Origin: Hungatella hathewayi WAL-18680
GTDB lineage: Bacteria > Bacillota > Clostridia > Lachnospirales > Lachnospiraceae
Length of the DNA stretch: 36,697 bases
Direction: 5' to 3'
Assembly (NCBI RefSeq): GCF_000235505.1
Contig: NZ_JH379028.1
Span: forward strand, 353,457 to 390,153
In this document: positions 6,048 through 14,929 of the stretch, one piece after another
How positions within the stretch are numbered: the first letter of the stretch is position 1
How the letters are laid out: each line of letters opens with the position of its first letter
The notes under the pieces: generated by a model
The model's input: the letters and a program-made list of their open reading frames with translations, nothing else
What the model was told of the DNA's origin: nothing
The model's database searches: none
Made by a program: the position numbers and the translations under genes

Positions 6048-9000
6048 ATGAGCCATTTTCGATTACATACGAAAGGGAAAGAGAGAAATTATCTGCTGGC
6101 GGGAGTAGTCTGTATTCTGCTTGCGATGGCTGTGGCAGGATACGTGGCACACAGCATCGGAACGGCCCGTGCCAAAAGCCGGGAGACGGTGCTGATTTAT
6201 ACGGAAGAAGAACTGGAACAGTACCTGCTGGATACGGAGAGCGAAGAATACAATCTGAATGGTAAATACCGACTGGAAGAAGATATGGACCTTGGCTGGC
6301 TGTACCAGTCTATCGGGACAAATGTAGAACCATTCACCGGAAGCCTGGATGGAAACGGACATGTAATCAGCGGCCTGACCAGACCGTTGTTTGGAGTGAT
6401 GAAGCGGGCGGAAGTGGAGAATTTGTTTCTGAGTGGGGCGGTAATTGAGAATCCGGTTACCTATTCGGATGGGGAGCATTATGTGGATGGATACGGCGCA
6501 CTGGCGGCCTATGCGGTTGATTCAGTTATCCAAAACTGCGGAATGAATGGAGAGATTTATACGGCCAGTCCGTCAGAAGCGGAGTATCTGGTAGAGAGGG
6601 CAGATTCGGCTGAGAGGGACGAATCCCGAGGCCCTGGGGTGCAGGAACCAACAACGGCCCAGGAGGGGTTGACAGGAAGGGAAGATATCAGCGGGGGAGT
6701 AAATACGGAGACGGGCAGCGAGCCGGCGAAGGGGCCCGGAATAGAAACGGACGGGAACCAGGTGCCAGAAACGGATGGAAAAGAAGAGACAGCGATGCCT
6801 TCGGAGGAGGAAAACGGTACAACAGCTGTGGATCAAGAAACAGAGACTCCCGCATCATCCGGGACGTCCGGGGAGAATGGCTCGGAGCCGGAGAAGGAGA
6901 CTGCCCAGCCAACGGATGTTACAGAGGAAGAGCAGACTGACCGTGAGGAAGAAGCAGATACGGAACCGGAGGAACTGGAATCGGAAGGAGTAAAAGAGGA
7001 GGCTCCCGAGCCGTCACAGGAAGATAAAGCCAGTGTAGATAAGACAAGCGCAGACTCCGGACTGGTACAAGACGAGCCGGCCAGTATGGAAACCGTGGGA
7101 TACCGGTCACTTAACCGCCAACGCTTGGCATTGAAAGTTTCTTCTGTTATGGAAGTTGATGTGGATGAATATTTGGAAGCGTCACCACCAAATGCGGAGG
7201 AAACACCTTCTGTGGCAACACCTTCCAATGCGGCGGATTCGAACGAGGAGTCGAAGAATGATGGAGAGTCACAGCTAGAGGAGACAGAACTGCAATATAT
7301 AGGAAATCCGAATGGAGATACCTACATACTCGTCACGGCAGACCGCGTCACAGCAGGCGGCCTTGTCGCCCAAGTGGCAGGCGAAACGTCAATTTCCGAC
7401 AGTTTCGCTCTAGTTACCATTGGCTCAGCCTTAGAGGATGTGGAGGCATATACTGGCGGGCTGGTGGGAATTCTTGGAGAAGGGAGCCGGGCAGAAAACA
7501 GTTATGCGACAGGACTGGTTGACAGTGATGGGGTAAGTGGAGGATTTACAGCGGTTAATGAAGGGAACATTGAGAACAGCTATTCCACATTGACTGTTGG
7601 AAAAGCTGGAAAAATCCACGGAGGATTTACGGCGCTGGGAGATGGAAGCCTGACCGGCTGCATGTATGACAGGCAGATGGCCTGTGTCGATGGAGAAGCA
7701 GACGAGGACGGAGAAGTCTCCTCCTCACCTGATGCGGAGGAATTTCGGCTGAAAGGAATGAGGACAGCCGATATGATCGGAAGCGAAAGTGGTATGCCGG
7801 GTGCCTGGAGAAAGACGGAAAATGCATACCCACAGTTGGAATATTTTGCATTAAGTGACAACGAGACCGTGGCAGTCAGTTCCCGTGCATCGGTGATTGC
7901 CCTCGTACTGCCAGATGGGCAAACACTGACAGACATAGTAAAAAATGGGGATATCGTACTCCCGCCAGAGATAGATGGAGAGATAATTACCTGGGAAGCG
8001 GAAGGTGATATCAGAATTGAAGGAAATAATCAAGTGGTATCCGATGAAGCGGCGGAGGTCGCTTCCATAGAAGCTAAAATTGTCCCAACAGTAAAAAGCC
8101 AGATGGAATCAAAGCCGGTATCTGGGACACCGGCTGATGCGGATGAGGAGGAAGAGGTATCTTCTCAGAAGTCAGAGAGGGCGGCGGGTAATGTAGTCTC
8201 GCAATTGAAAGCATCTGTTGGAAATATGAGCAGAAGCTATGCAGTTGCAGTAGTGGCAGAGGTCACTTATGCAGACTGGGGGGAAGTAGGAAAGGCAGTT
8301 TACGAAGACGCCGATGGCATGGGCGTCTATAAACCCAAAGGAGGAGACGGAAGCGAGAAAAATCCATATCTTATTGATGAACCGGAGACATTGGCATGGT
8401 TTGCATATATGGTTGCTGTTGATGAAAAAAATTCAAAATTATGTATGTTGATGACGAAAGATATTGATTTAAACGGGGATAAATATAATGATGGTGCAGG
8501 GAAATTAAAATGGATAGGGATTGATTCCACTAACACAAGAGGATACGAAGGAATTATTGATGGCGGAGGATATGGAGTATCTAATTTGTATTGTGCGGGG
8601 GGATTTATTAAAGATAGTTATTTTGACGGTACAGTAAAGGATTTTGGAGTGAAGAGTGGTGAGGTTACTAGTACGGGCAGTAGTGGGGGGATTGCATCGA
8701 CAACACTTTATAACGCATTTGCTGGTTATCGGACAAAGGCAGTTTTTCAGCGTTGTTACAATAAGGCAGATATAAAATCAAAAGGTAATGGTTATGTTTA
8801 CGCTGGAGGAATTGTTGGACTGTGCAGACCAGGTACCACGATTGAGGACTGTTATAATGAAGGAACAGTAGATGCAATCGCAGAAGGAAGCTATATTGAA
8901 ATAGGAAGTGGTGGAATCTGTGGATGGGGAGAAAGAAGCCAGATTTCCAATTGTTTCAATAGTGGAAATATTTTATTAAATGGGAAGACGGATTCAGCGG

Positions 9001-9728
9001 CCGGAGGAATTTGTAGTCAAACTTGTACTGTTATGACAGTGACTAATAGTTATTATCTGTATGGCGCTGCTGTTATTGGAACAAAACTCACAGAAACACA
9101 AATGAAGACATGGGCATTTGCCTATCTTTTAAACGGGAAAAGTGTCAATGGACCCTGGGTCGGCATCAATGGGGGATATCCGTTCCTGGGAGGTGACAGT
9201 GAAAAGCCCTATCACACCTGGGAAGATATCGGTCAGGGAATGGCATGGAACTGGTTGACAGAGACTAGGCTGTCTGGAAGTGGCAGCACCACGGACCCCT
9301 ACCAAATTACAAATGCCGCCCAGCTTGGCTGGTTTGCTTACCAGGTAAACAGTGGCACGAAACCTGGCGCCTGTGCCAAACTTCTCAGCGATATTGATTT
9401 AAGCGGAGACAATTATGGGTGGAGTGCTGATAATCCCATCCGCTGGAATCCTGTTGGAACCAGCGCACATCCATATACCGGCACCTTTAATGGCAACGGC
9501 AGGCTGATAAGCTGCATGAAGGTAGAGCATGACGGTGCTGCCGGACTCTTCGGTTATGGTGGGGGGCGGGGCAAAGATTCAGAAAGTCAGTCTGACACCC
9601 TCCTGCAGTGTGATAAATTCCTCAAAAGAGGATGGCACTACGGCGATAGAGGCAGGAACGGCAGGGCTTGCCGGTGCTGTGATTTCTGCCGGAGGGAATG
9701 TCGGCGTTACCATAGAAAACTGCTATAA
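6048..9728 (+). CDS. Giant GLUG-repeat surface protein, 5' part before a frameshift
   Basis: This is the first 1173 residues of a surface protein that continues in another frame. The last 53 residues of this open frame, after the G6 tract at 9561-9566, are out-of-frame and unlike the family. It starts at ATG 6048 after GGAGG. There is a membrane or signal-anchor segment at about 16-37 and a first beta-helix entry module (DMDLG, PFTGSLDGNGHVISGL) at about 75-115. An acidic Glu/Thr/Ser/Pro-rich stalk spans about 180-420. GLUG-type repeats (GGLVG, NSYATGLV) follow, then two further entry modules marked by LAWFAY and LGWFAY. No LPXTG motif is visible. It is probably an adhesin or surface scaffold (family knowledge). 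From about 8380 to 9110 the coding sequence is more AT-rich than its surroundings. Confidence 0.85.
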   Translation: MSHFRLHTKGKERNYLLAGVVCILLAMAVAGYVAHSIGTARAKSRETVLIYTEEELEQYLLDTESEEYNLNGKYRLEEDMDLGWLYQSIGTNVEPFTGSLDGNGHVISGLTRPLFGVMKRAEVENLFLSGAVIENPVTYSDGEHYVDGYGALAAYAVDSVIQNCGMNGEIYTASPSEAEYLVERADSAERDESRGPGVQEPTTAQEGLTGREDISGGVNTETGSEPAKGPGIETDGNQVPETDGKEETAMPSEEENGTTAVDQETETPASSGTSGENGSEPEKETAQPTDVTEEEQTDREEEADTEPEELESEGVKEEAPEPSQEDKASVDKTSADSGLVQDEPASMETVGYRSLNRQRLALKVSSVMEVDVDEYLEASPPNAEETPSVATPSNAADSNEESKNDGESQLEETELQYIGNPNGDTYILVTADRVTAGGLVAQVAGETSISDSFALVTIGSALEDVEAYTGGLVGILGEGSRAENSYATGLVDSDGVSGGFTAVNEGNIENSYSTLTVGKAGKIHGGFTALGDGSLTGCMYDRQMACVDGEADEDGEVSSSPDAEEFRLKGMRTADMIGSESGMPGAWRKTENAYPQLEYFALSDNETVAVSSRASVIALVLPDGQTLTDIVKNGDIVLPPEIDGEIITWEAEGDIRIEGNNQVVSDEAAEVASIEAKIVPTVKSQMESKPVSGTPADADEEEEVSSQKSERAAGNVVSQLKASVGNMSRSYAVAVVAEVTYADWGEVGKAVYEDADGMGVYKPKGGDGSEKNPYLIDEPETLAWFAYMVAVDEKNSKLCMLMTKDIDLNGDKYNDGAGKLKWIGIDSTNTRGYEGIIDGGGYGVSNLYCAGGFIKDSYFDGTVKDFGVKSGEVTSTGSSGGIASTTLYNAFAGYRTKAVFQRCYNKADIKSKGNGYVYAGGIVGLCRPGTTIEDCYNEGTVDAIAEGSYIEIGSGGICGWGERSQISNCFNSGNILLNGKTDSAAGGICSQTCTVMTVTNSYYLYGAAVIGTKLTETQMKTWAFAYLLNGKSVNGPWVGINGGYPFLGGDSEKPYHTWEDIGQGMAWNWLTETRLSGSGSTTDPYQITNAAQLGWFAYQVNSGTKPGACAKLLSDIDLSGDNYGWSADNPIRWNPVGTSAHPYTGTFNGNGRLISCMKVEHDGAAGLFGYGGGRGKDSESQSDTLLQCDKFLKRGWHYGDRGRNGRACRCCDFCRRECRRYHRKLL

Positions 9729-12700
9729 CCGCGCATCCGTAGCAGGAATCACAGGAAGCAAAACCGGTGGCCTGGTGGGCGCCTGTGAGACCGTGGACAG
9801 CGCATCACAAAAAATCATCAGCAGTTATAATACCGGTCTGGTCACCGCGTCAGACGGCAGTCCTGGAGCAATCGCAGGAAACTTTGACACCGGTATGGAA
9901 GAGGGAACCGCATCCATGAAATACTGTGCCTGGGACAGCGAGACGACCGGGGCCGGGGCTCCGGCTGGAGTTACAGCGGCTTCAACGGCCATTTCATCCG
10001 GCAATGGAGGTTATCAGACGAATGGTCTGGCCAGCAGCCTGATGAAAAGCGATGATAACAGCGGCTTGAAATACCGGCTGAATCAATTTGCCGATTCAGG
10101 GATATGGGTGCGTAAATCCTATATGAATGACCAGTATCCCATCCTGACAGAAGGATATACCAGCTGGGAGGAGATTGGCCAGCAGGCCGGCTGGAAACCT
10201 TCTTCGGCAGGAAGCGGCACGGAGGGAAGCGCCACGAGGCCCTACCAAATCCGGACGAAGGAGGAATTAGCCTGGTTTGCCTATCAGGTAAATCATACGG
10301 ATGGAGTGTCCGGAATATGTGCGGAACTGACAGCAGATATCAGCCTGTTTGGAGAAAGCTATACCGGGTTTGCGTACAATCCGTCAGACCTTTCAAGTGC
10401 ATTAAAATGGGTTCCCATCGGCTCGGAAGGAGCCGGAAAGCAGTATACAGGAACCTTCAACGGAAACGGCCATACGATTTCCAATATTCGGGCGGAAGGG
10501 ACTGGTTACCAGGGATTATTCGGAGTTCTTGGAACCAATGCTGCTGTCCGCAATGTGGCAGTCTCCAACAGCCTGCTGAACACGACAGGCTCCTATGCAG
10601 GAGGAATTGCCGCCAGTATCCGCGGAGCCGGCGTGACAATAGAAAAATGCCGGAACACCGGGAACCTGACGGGAAGCGGTGACAGTCTTGGCGGGATAAT
10701 CGGGTATGTGGAAGAGAGCGGAACCAATGCGTCGATTATATCGTGCTGGAATGTGGGTAACATCACGGGAAACGGGAACATGGCCGGAGGTATCATAGGA
10801 GAAGCCAGCCAGGCCGATGGTCTGGTGATAGAAGCCTGCTATACAACAGCCGGTAGCAGTGTCACTGCGGACGGAAAACAGCAGGTGGGAGGCATCCTGG
10901 GAGCTATGACGGAGAGCGGGAGTGGAAGCCCTTCCTATCTCATGACAATCAGAAACTGTTATAACCTGGGCAGTGTCTCCGGAGATAGCCATGTGGGAGG
11001 AATTGCCGGCCAGAAAACCGCAGGCGCAGCACAGGTCATCCAGGGCTGCTATAATGCCGGAACCGTGACGTCCAGCAGCGGAAACAGCAGGGGCGCCATG
11101 GTTGGAAATGCTGCAGATACTGCTGGAATCAACTTTTGCTACTATGATAAAACTTTGTGGGATACCAGCGGAGGCGGAAGTGGAGGAGGCGGCGGAGATG
11201 GAATTCATGGAACCGGACTGAGCACAGAACTGCTGAAGACCTGGGCGGCGGCCTATGCGCTGAACGGGCAGAGCCGGAACCAGAGTACAGGAATTTCCTG
11301 GACCTATGACCCGTCAGGAACCCGCTATCCGGTACCGGCAGCCGGCAGTCTGGCAGCGCCGGAGGACTGGGGACAAATCGGCCTGGGTCTGGAGGAAGGA
11401 ATCATGACAACATTGCCGTCGGGAACAGCATGGACAAAGCCAGGAACCCCAGCAGGAACAGGTGATGGAAGCAGCGGGAACCCCTATCAGCTGGGAACCG
11501 CGGAGGATTTGGCCTGGTTTGCCCATGTGGTAACCACAAACCCATCGGTCTATGGAGGAGCATGTGCAGATTTAACAGATCCAGTGATTAATATGACCGG
11601 TCTGCCCTATGGCGGGAATTCCACGTCACCAGTTCTGTGGAAGCCCATCAAATCCTACGGAGGAACCTTTGGAGCCGGACAGTCAGAGGTGTATGAACTC
11701 ACCGGACTACATATCAATACCACAACAAACCCAGGCGCCAATGCCGGATTGTTTGAACAGGTAACTGGAACCGTAGCCAAAGTTGGAATTGTGGATTCCA
11801 GATTCACCTCATCAGGAGGAAGCCAGGGCGCTGTCGCCGGTGTGCTGGATGGAGGAACAATTTACCAGTGCTATGCCAGAGGAAATGTAGGAAGCGGAGC
11901 CCTATATACAGGAGGAATTGCCGGCCAGATGACAGGAGCGTCGCCAGAGATAAAAGACTGCTATAACCAGGAGACCCAGTTGACTGCGGTGGGGACATCC
12001 TCCGCCGCGGGAGGAATTGCCGGAGATGGAAGCGCCGGAACGATCCAGAACTGCTATCATGCCAGTCTGTCCAGCGGTTCTGTCAAGGCAGAGGAATCCG
12101 CCGGAGGAACGGCAGGAAGCATTGCAGGGAAAATCGGAGCCGGGAATCCCAGTCATTGTTACAGTGACCAGATCCTATCTGACAGTGCCCATGTCACCAT
12201 GTTTGATACCAGCAGTGATGAGAAGCGGCTGGAGCAAACGGCCGGTCTCAATACAACCAGTGACGGCGTGGAGCGGAAAGGGGCAGACCGTGTCTGGTTT
12301 ACCAGTCTGCAGGCCGAGTCCACACGTGGAATGCCAACCCTGAAAGTACCGGTATTCATAGGCACGGACGGGGCAGTAAGTCCGGCGGACCAGGCGGAGG
12401 GAAGAACAATTTCTCTTTCGTCAGCCATTCCTGACGCGAAACTGCGGGCCATTCATCAGGAAAATGGAAGCAGTGCTGCTTTTGATCTGGCGGCTGATGT
12501 GGGCAGCAAGTATCAGATTTACGGAAAGAAAAACGCGAATCAATGCCTGGGGTTTGCGGCCGGAAACATTGATTTGGGAAAGGTATCATCATCCTTAACA
12601 CAGCCGGCGGGCACTTCCCTGGGGACGGTGAGCCAGCTGACACTGTATAACGGAGCCGCCTACACCTGCCCGGATTCCCGGACGATTCTGCTGGATTTTG

Positions 12701-13266
12701 CATCGGGAACCACCCGGTATGAAGTGCGCGTGGAATTGAGCGGTGTGAGCGGCAAGAGGCTGAGTGTGGTTCTGCCAGTCAAGGTAGTTCTCGACATCAG
12801 CCCGGATGGCTCCCTGCAGACAGCCCACAGCGGCGATATCAGGCTGGTAAATGACAACGATTACCCAATTGAGGGAAGCATTGAAAGCCTGGTGCCGATG
12901 GATGGAGATGAGTATCTCACGCTTCAGCCGGTAAAAGGGGATATGGACTGGACTGGCCGGAAAGGCCAGATTACCAATATGGGAGTAAAACTGGGAATTG
13001 ACAGATTGAGAAGCGGGACAACAGCAGGGACCGGCCTGACTCCTTCCAAGGTATACTATACCCCGAAAGAGGGAGCGACAGAAAACTCCTGGATGAGTTA
13101 CCGCTTAAAGAGCAGAGGCACCCTGTGGTATCAGTATTTTATGGAATACGCGGCTGACCCCTATTATTTTAAAGAGCCTGACAAGTATGGATATACGGTA
13201 AAATACCGATTCTCCGTGGCGGAAGACGACTATACGTCGGAACTTCACGCAGAGATTGGCTCGTAG
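9529..13266 (+). CDS. Giant GLUG-repeat surface protein, 3' part after the frameshift
   Basis: This is the continuation of the preceding frame. The usable part begins at about 9567, just after the G tract, and gives about 1233 residues. The ATG at 9529 is only the first start in this frame and lies inside the 5' part's coding sequence. It has two more entry modules (LAWFAY with YTGTFNGNGHTISNI, and LAWFAH) and many GLUG repeats of the form GGIAG followed by a Cys-Tyr-Asn box. These build a predicted right-handed beta-helix. The last third is non-repetitive. At 12760-12920 it carries the same Pro-Val / DISPD-type module that forms the core of the D and E proteins. It would be exported only if joined to the 5' part, since it has no signal sequence of its own. 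Confidence 0.8.
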   Translation: MTVLPDSSVMVGGGAKIQKVSLTPSCSVINSSKEDGTTAIEAGTAGLAGAVISAGGNVGVTIENCYNRASVAGITGSKTGGLVGACETVDSASQKIISSYNTGLVTASDGSPGAIAGNFDTGMEEGTASMKYCAWDSETTGAGAPAGVTAASTAISSGNGGYQTNGLASSLMKSDDNSGLKYRLNQFADSGIWVRKSYMNDQYPILTEGYTSWEEIGQQAGWKPSSAGSGTEGSATRPYQIRTKEELAWFAYQVNHTDGVSGICAELTADISLFGESYTGFAYNPSDLSSALKWVPIGSEGAGKQYTGTFNGNGHTISNIRAEGTGYQGLFGVLGTNAAVRNVAVSNSLLNTTGSYAGGIAASIRGAGVTIEKCRNTGNLTGSGDSLGGIIGYVEESGTNASIISCWNVGNITGNGNMAGGIIGEASQADGLVIEACYTTAGSSVTADGKQQVGGILGAMTESGSGSPSYLMTIRNCYNLGSVSGDSHVGGIAGQKTAGAAQVIQGCYNAGTVTSSSGNSRGAMVGNAADTAGINFCYYDKTLWDTSGGGSGGGGGDGIHGTGLSTELLKTWAAAYALNGQSRNQSTGISWTYDPSGTRYPVPAAGSLAAPEDWGQIGLGLEEGIMTTLPSGTAWTKPGTPAGTGDGSSGNPYQLGTAEDLAWFAHVVTTNPSVYGGACADLTDPVINMTGLPYGGNSTSPVLWKPIKSYGGTFGAGQSEVYELTGLHINTTTNPGANAGLFEQVTGTVAKVGIVDSRFTSSGGSQGAVAGVLDGGTIYQCYARGNVGSGALYTGGIAGQMTGASPEIKDCYNQETQLTAVGTSSAAGGIAGDGSAGTIQNCYHASLSSGSVKAEESAGGTAGSIAGKIGAGNPSHCYSDQILSDSAHVTMFDTSSDEKRLEQTAGLNTTSDGVERKGADRVWFTSLQAESTRGMPTLKVPVFIGTDGAVSPADQAEGRTISLSSAIPDAKLRAIHQENGSSAAFDLAADVGSKYQIYGKKNANQCLGFAAGNIDLGKVSSSLTQPAGTSLGTVSQLTLYNGAAYTCPDSRTILLDFASGTTRYEVRVELSGVSGKRLSVVLPVKVVLDISPDGSLQTAHSGDIRLVNDNDYPIEGSIESLVPMDGDEYLTLQPVKGDMDWTGRKGQITNMGVKLGIDRLRSGTTAGTGLTPSKVYYTPKEGATENSWMSYRLKSRGTLWYQYFMEYAADPYYFKEPDKYGYTVKYRFSVAEDDYTSELHAEIGS
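9561..9566 (+). other. G6 tract at the reading-frame break of the GLUG gene
   Basis: Six consecutive G residues (followed by CGGGG) sit exactly where the frame changes. Removing one G restores GYGGGAKIQKV and a continuous protein of about 2405 residues. This could be slipped-strand phase variation, a fixed pseudogene mutation, or a sequencing/assembly error in a homopolymer. Confidence 0.8.
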
Positions 13267-13281
13267 AAGGGCGGTGGACAG

Positions 13282-13818
13282 ATGAGAAGCAGGAAACGGA
13301 ACCACAGCCGATGGCGCAGAAAGCTGGCATTGTGCCTGATACTGGTTTTCGCCACGGCAGCAGGCGGCACGGCTTATATCATGGTTTATGGCTGGCCGGC
13401 GCCCATTCAGGCCCGGCTGGATATCCGGCCGGAGCCGCGCGCCAGACAGGGCACTTTATATACGGGGGAAACGAAGGAGGTGGAGGACGGCAGTTTCTGG
13501 GTTTTGCTGAATCAGCTTCCTACCATCGAGGAAGGGGCAAAAAAATGCCGTATCCAGTATGAGAATTCCACCAGCAACCATTACAGTTCCAGAATCAGTC
13601 TGTACCTGGAAGAGACCGGGAAGCTGCTGGGCAGCACAACGAGAGTGGACCCAGGATATTATGTGGAATGGATATCCTTGAAACAGAAACTGCCTCCGGG
13701 AGAATATCCGCTGACGGCCAGGATTGAACTGTTTGAGAACCGGGAGCCGGCCGGTGAGATGGCGGTTGGCATTACCCTGCGGGTAATAGAAACAGAAGAA
13801 GAGGGAGGAAAATCCTGA
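13282..13818 (+). CDS. Cassette 2 protein A2, membrane-anchored surface protein of unknown family
   Basis: This 178-residue protein has a very basic N-terminus (residues 1-14), one hydrophobic segment at about 15-36, and an extracytoplasmic domain. It starts 15 bp after the GLUG stop, and its TGA overlaps the B2 ATG by one base. The C-terminal half (a YENSTSNHYSSRI strand, a VDPGYYVEW turn, LPPGEYPLTARIELFE, ITLRV) corresponds to the fragment at 1-171 and, more distantly, to the last third of B and C proteins, where a TG-x-IxPG-Y turn and a G-x-Y-x-C/L-TA strand recur. No known catalytic motif is visible. An accessory or anchor role alongside the adhesin is inference. Confidence 0.8.
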   Translation: MRSRKRNHSRWRRKLALCLILVFATAAGGTAYIMVYGWPAPIQARLDIRPEPRARQGTLYTGETKEVEDGSFWVLLNQLPTIEEGAKKCRIQYENSTSNHYSSRISLYLEETGKLLGSTTRVDPGYYVEWISLKQKLPPGEYPLTARIELFENREPAGEMAVGITLRVIETEEEGGKS

Positions 13819-14357
13819 TGAACAGAAAACAAAACCGGAAAAGCGGTATCAATCTGCTGGTTATCCTCCTGTCCGCCGTATTCTGTCTGGCGGTGCTGGG
13901 AGCTGCCGGCTATTGTATCGTAACCTTTGGACAGTCCGGAGCAGAAAGCAGGGAGACGGAGCTGGTCCCGGAAGGCAATGTCAAGATTGGAACCTTAAAT
14001 GACCCGGCGGCCAGGCAGTCAGAGCTGAACGGAATTGTCGATGAAGGAATGCTGACATTTTCCATCAATACAACTCCCTGTATGCAGGACGGCAGAAGCC
14101 CGGCGAATTTGATGATTGAGAATCCTCCGAGTAATGGCAACCGTTTTACCGTGATCATTATCCGGGATGATACCGGGGAGGAAATATACCGGTCAGGTTA
14201 TCTGGACCCGGAGCAGTATATTGATGAGACGGAGCTCGACGTGGTTCTGCCCCAGGGGGAATATTCATGCAGTGCATACTTTGACGCTTACCGGGTAAAG
14301 GACAGCAGCTATATTGGCCGTGCGGCTGCCCAGATTACCCTGTACGTATTCCAGTAA
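13818..14357 (+). CDS. Cassette 2 protein B2, membrane-anchored surface protein of unknown family
   Basis: This 179-residue full-length paralogue of B1 (229-756) has a basic N-terminus, a hydrophobic segment at about 12-34, then an extracytoplasmic domain. The conserved boxes are EGNVKIGTLNDP, DEGML, IENPP, RDDTGEEIYRSGYLDPEQYIDE, FDAYRV and GRAAAQ. The start codon overlaps the A2 stop (TGATG), so translation is coupled, and C2 starts 17 bp downstream. The long identical boxes in B1 and B2 against variable segments between them suggest a conserved binding or assembly surface. I recognise no named family. Confidence 0.8.
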   Translation: MNRKQNRKSGINLLVILLSAVFCLAVLGAAGYCIVTFGQSGAESRETELVPEGNVKIGTLNDPAARQSELNGIVDEGMLTFSINTTPCMQDGRSPANLMIENPPSNGNRFTVIIIRDDTGEEIYRSGYLDPEQYIDETELDVVLPQGEYSCSAYFDAYRVKDSSYIGRAAAQITLYVFQ

Positions 14358-14374
14358 GGAGGCAGACAGAAGAG

Positions 14375-14929
14375 ATGAAACAAGAACAGGAAACGAAACG
14401 CCTGCTTCCCTTACTTATGATTCTGCTGGCCTGCTTTATGACGGCCGCAGGAATCTGCATTTATCTGCTGATGGGGAGAGAACCGGTGCGGAGCGGGCAG
14501 CTGGAATACGAGGCCAATGTGGTCATGGGGGATATTCCGGGAAAAAGCATGGAGGAGCGGCAGAGGGAACTGAACAGCGTTGTGGAAGAGGGAATGCTGT
14601 CCATGTCCATCAATGTGACACCTTCCGGCTATGCCGGCGGCAGAGACAGGGCGGTCAACTGGCTGATTGAGAATCCCTCCAACCAGGGAAAGTTAATCCG
14701 CGTGGAGATTACCCGTGATGACACGGGGGAGCTGATTTACAGGACAGGAGCCATCCGGCCGGGCAGCTATGTGGAGTCAGCGGAGCCGCTCCTTGAAATG
14801 CCAGCAGGGGTTTATGACTGTACGGCAGTCTTTTATGCCTACAAAGTAGAGACGGAGGAACTGATTGGCCAGGCAGCCGTAAGCGTCCGTCTGACCCTTT
14901 TGGAGAGAGGGGAGGGAGAGAGTTATTGA
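14375..14929 (+). CDS. Cassette 2 protein C2, membrane-anchored surface protein of unknown family
   Basis: This 184-residue protein is related to C1 (770-1399), with a short cytoplasmic tail, a hydrophobic segment at about 10-31, and an extracytoplasmic domain. Shared boxes are VMGDIPGK, EERQRELNS, VEEGMLSMSIN, NWLIENPSNQGKLIRV, TGAIRPGSYV and a RLTLLE-like end. The start follows an AAGGAGG site with a slightly long spacer. Its stop overlaps the D2 TTG start by 4 bp. The domain is homologous to B2, so each cassette holds two or three related anchor-type proteins side by side. Confidence 0.8.
   Translation: MKQEQETKRLLPLLMILLACFMTAAGICIYLLMGREPVRSGQLEYEANVVMGDIPGKSMEERQRELNSVVEEGMLSMSINVTPSGYAGGRDRAVNWLIENPSNQGKLIRVEITRDDTGELIYRTGAIRPGSYVESAEPLLEMPAGVYDCTAVFYAYKVETEELIGQAAVSVRLTLLERGEGESY

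Noticed and set aside
6600-7300. The low-complexity acidic region looked like possible inserted or repeat DNA.
   Set aside because: It stays in frame within the GLUG gene and reads as a typical Glu/Thr/Ser/Pro stalk with no nucleotide-level repeat unit.
9529-9570. An independent start for the second GLUG frame at ATG 9529, with an AAGGTAG sequence before it.
   Set aside because: The product would lack a signal sequence, would begin inside the 5' part's coding region, and the two frames join perfectly by removing one G.
10516-11208. A long minus-strand open frame of 230 codons opposite the GLUG gene.
   Set aside because: It is a shadow of the repetitive plus-strand coding sequence, with no ribosome site or plausible domain.
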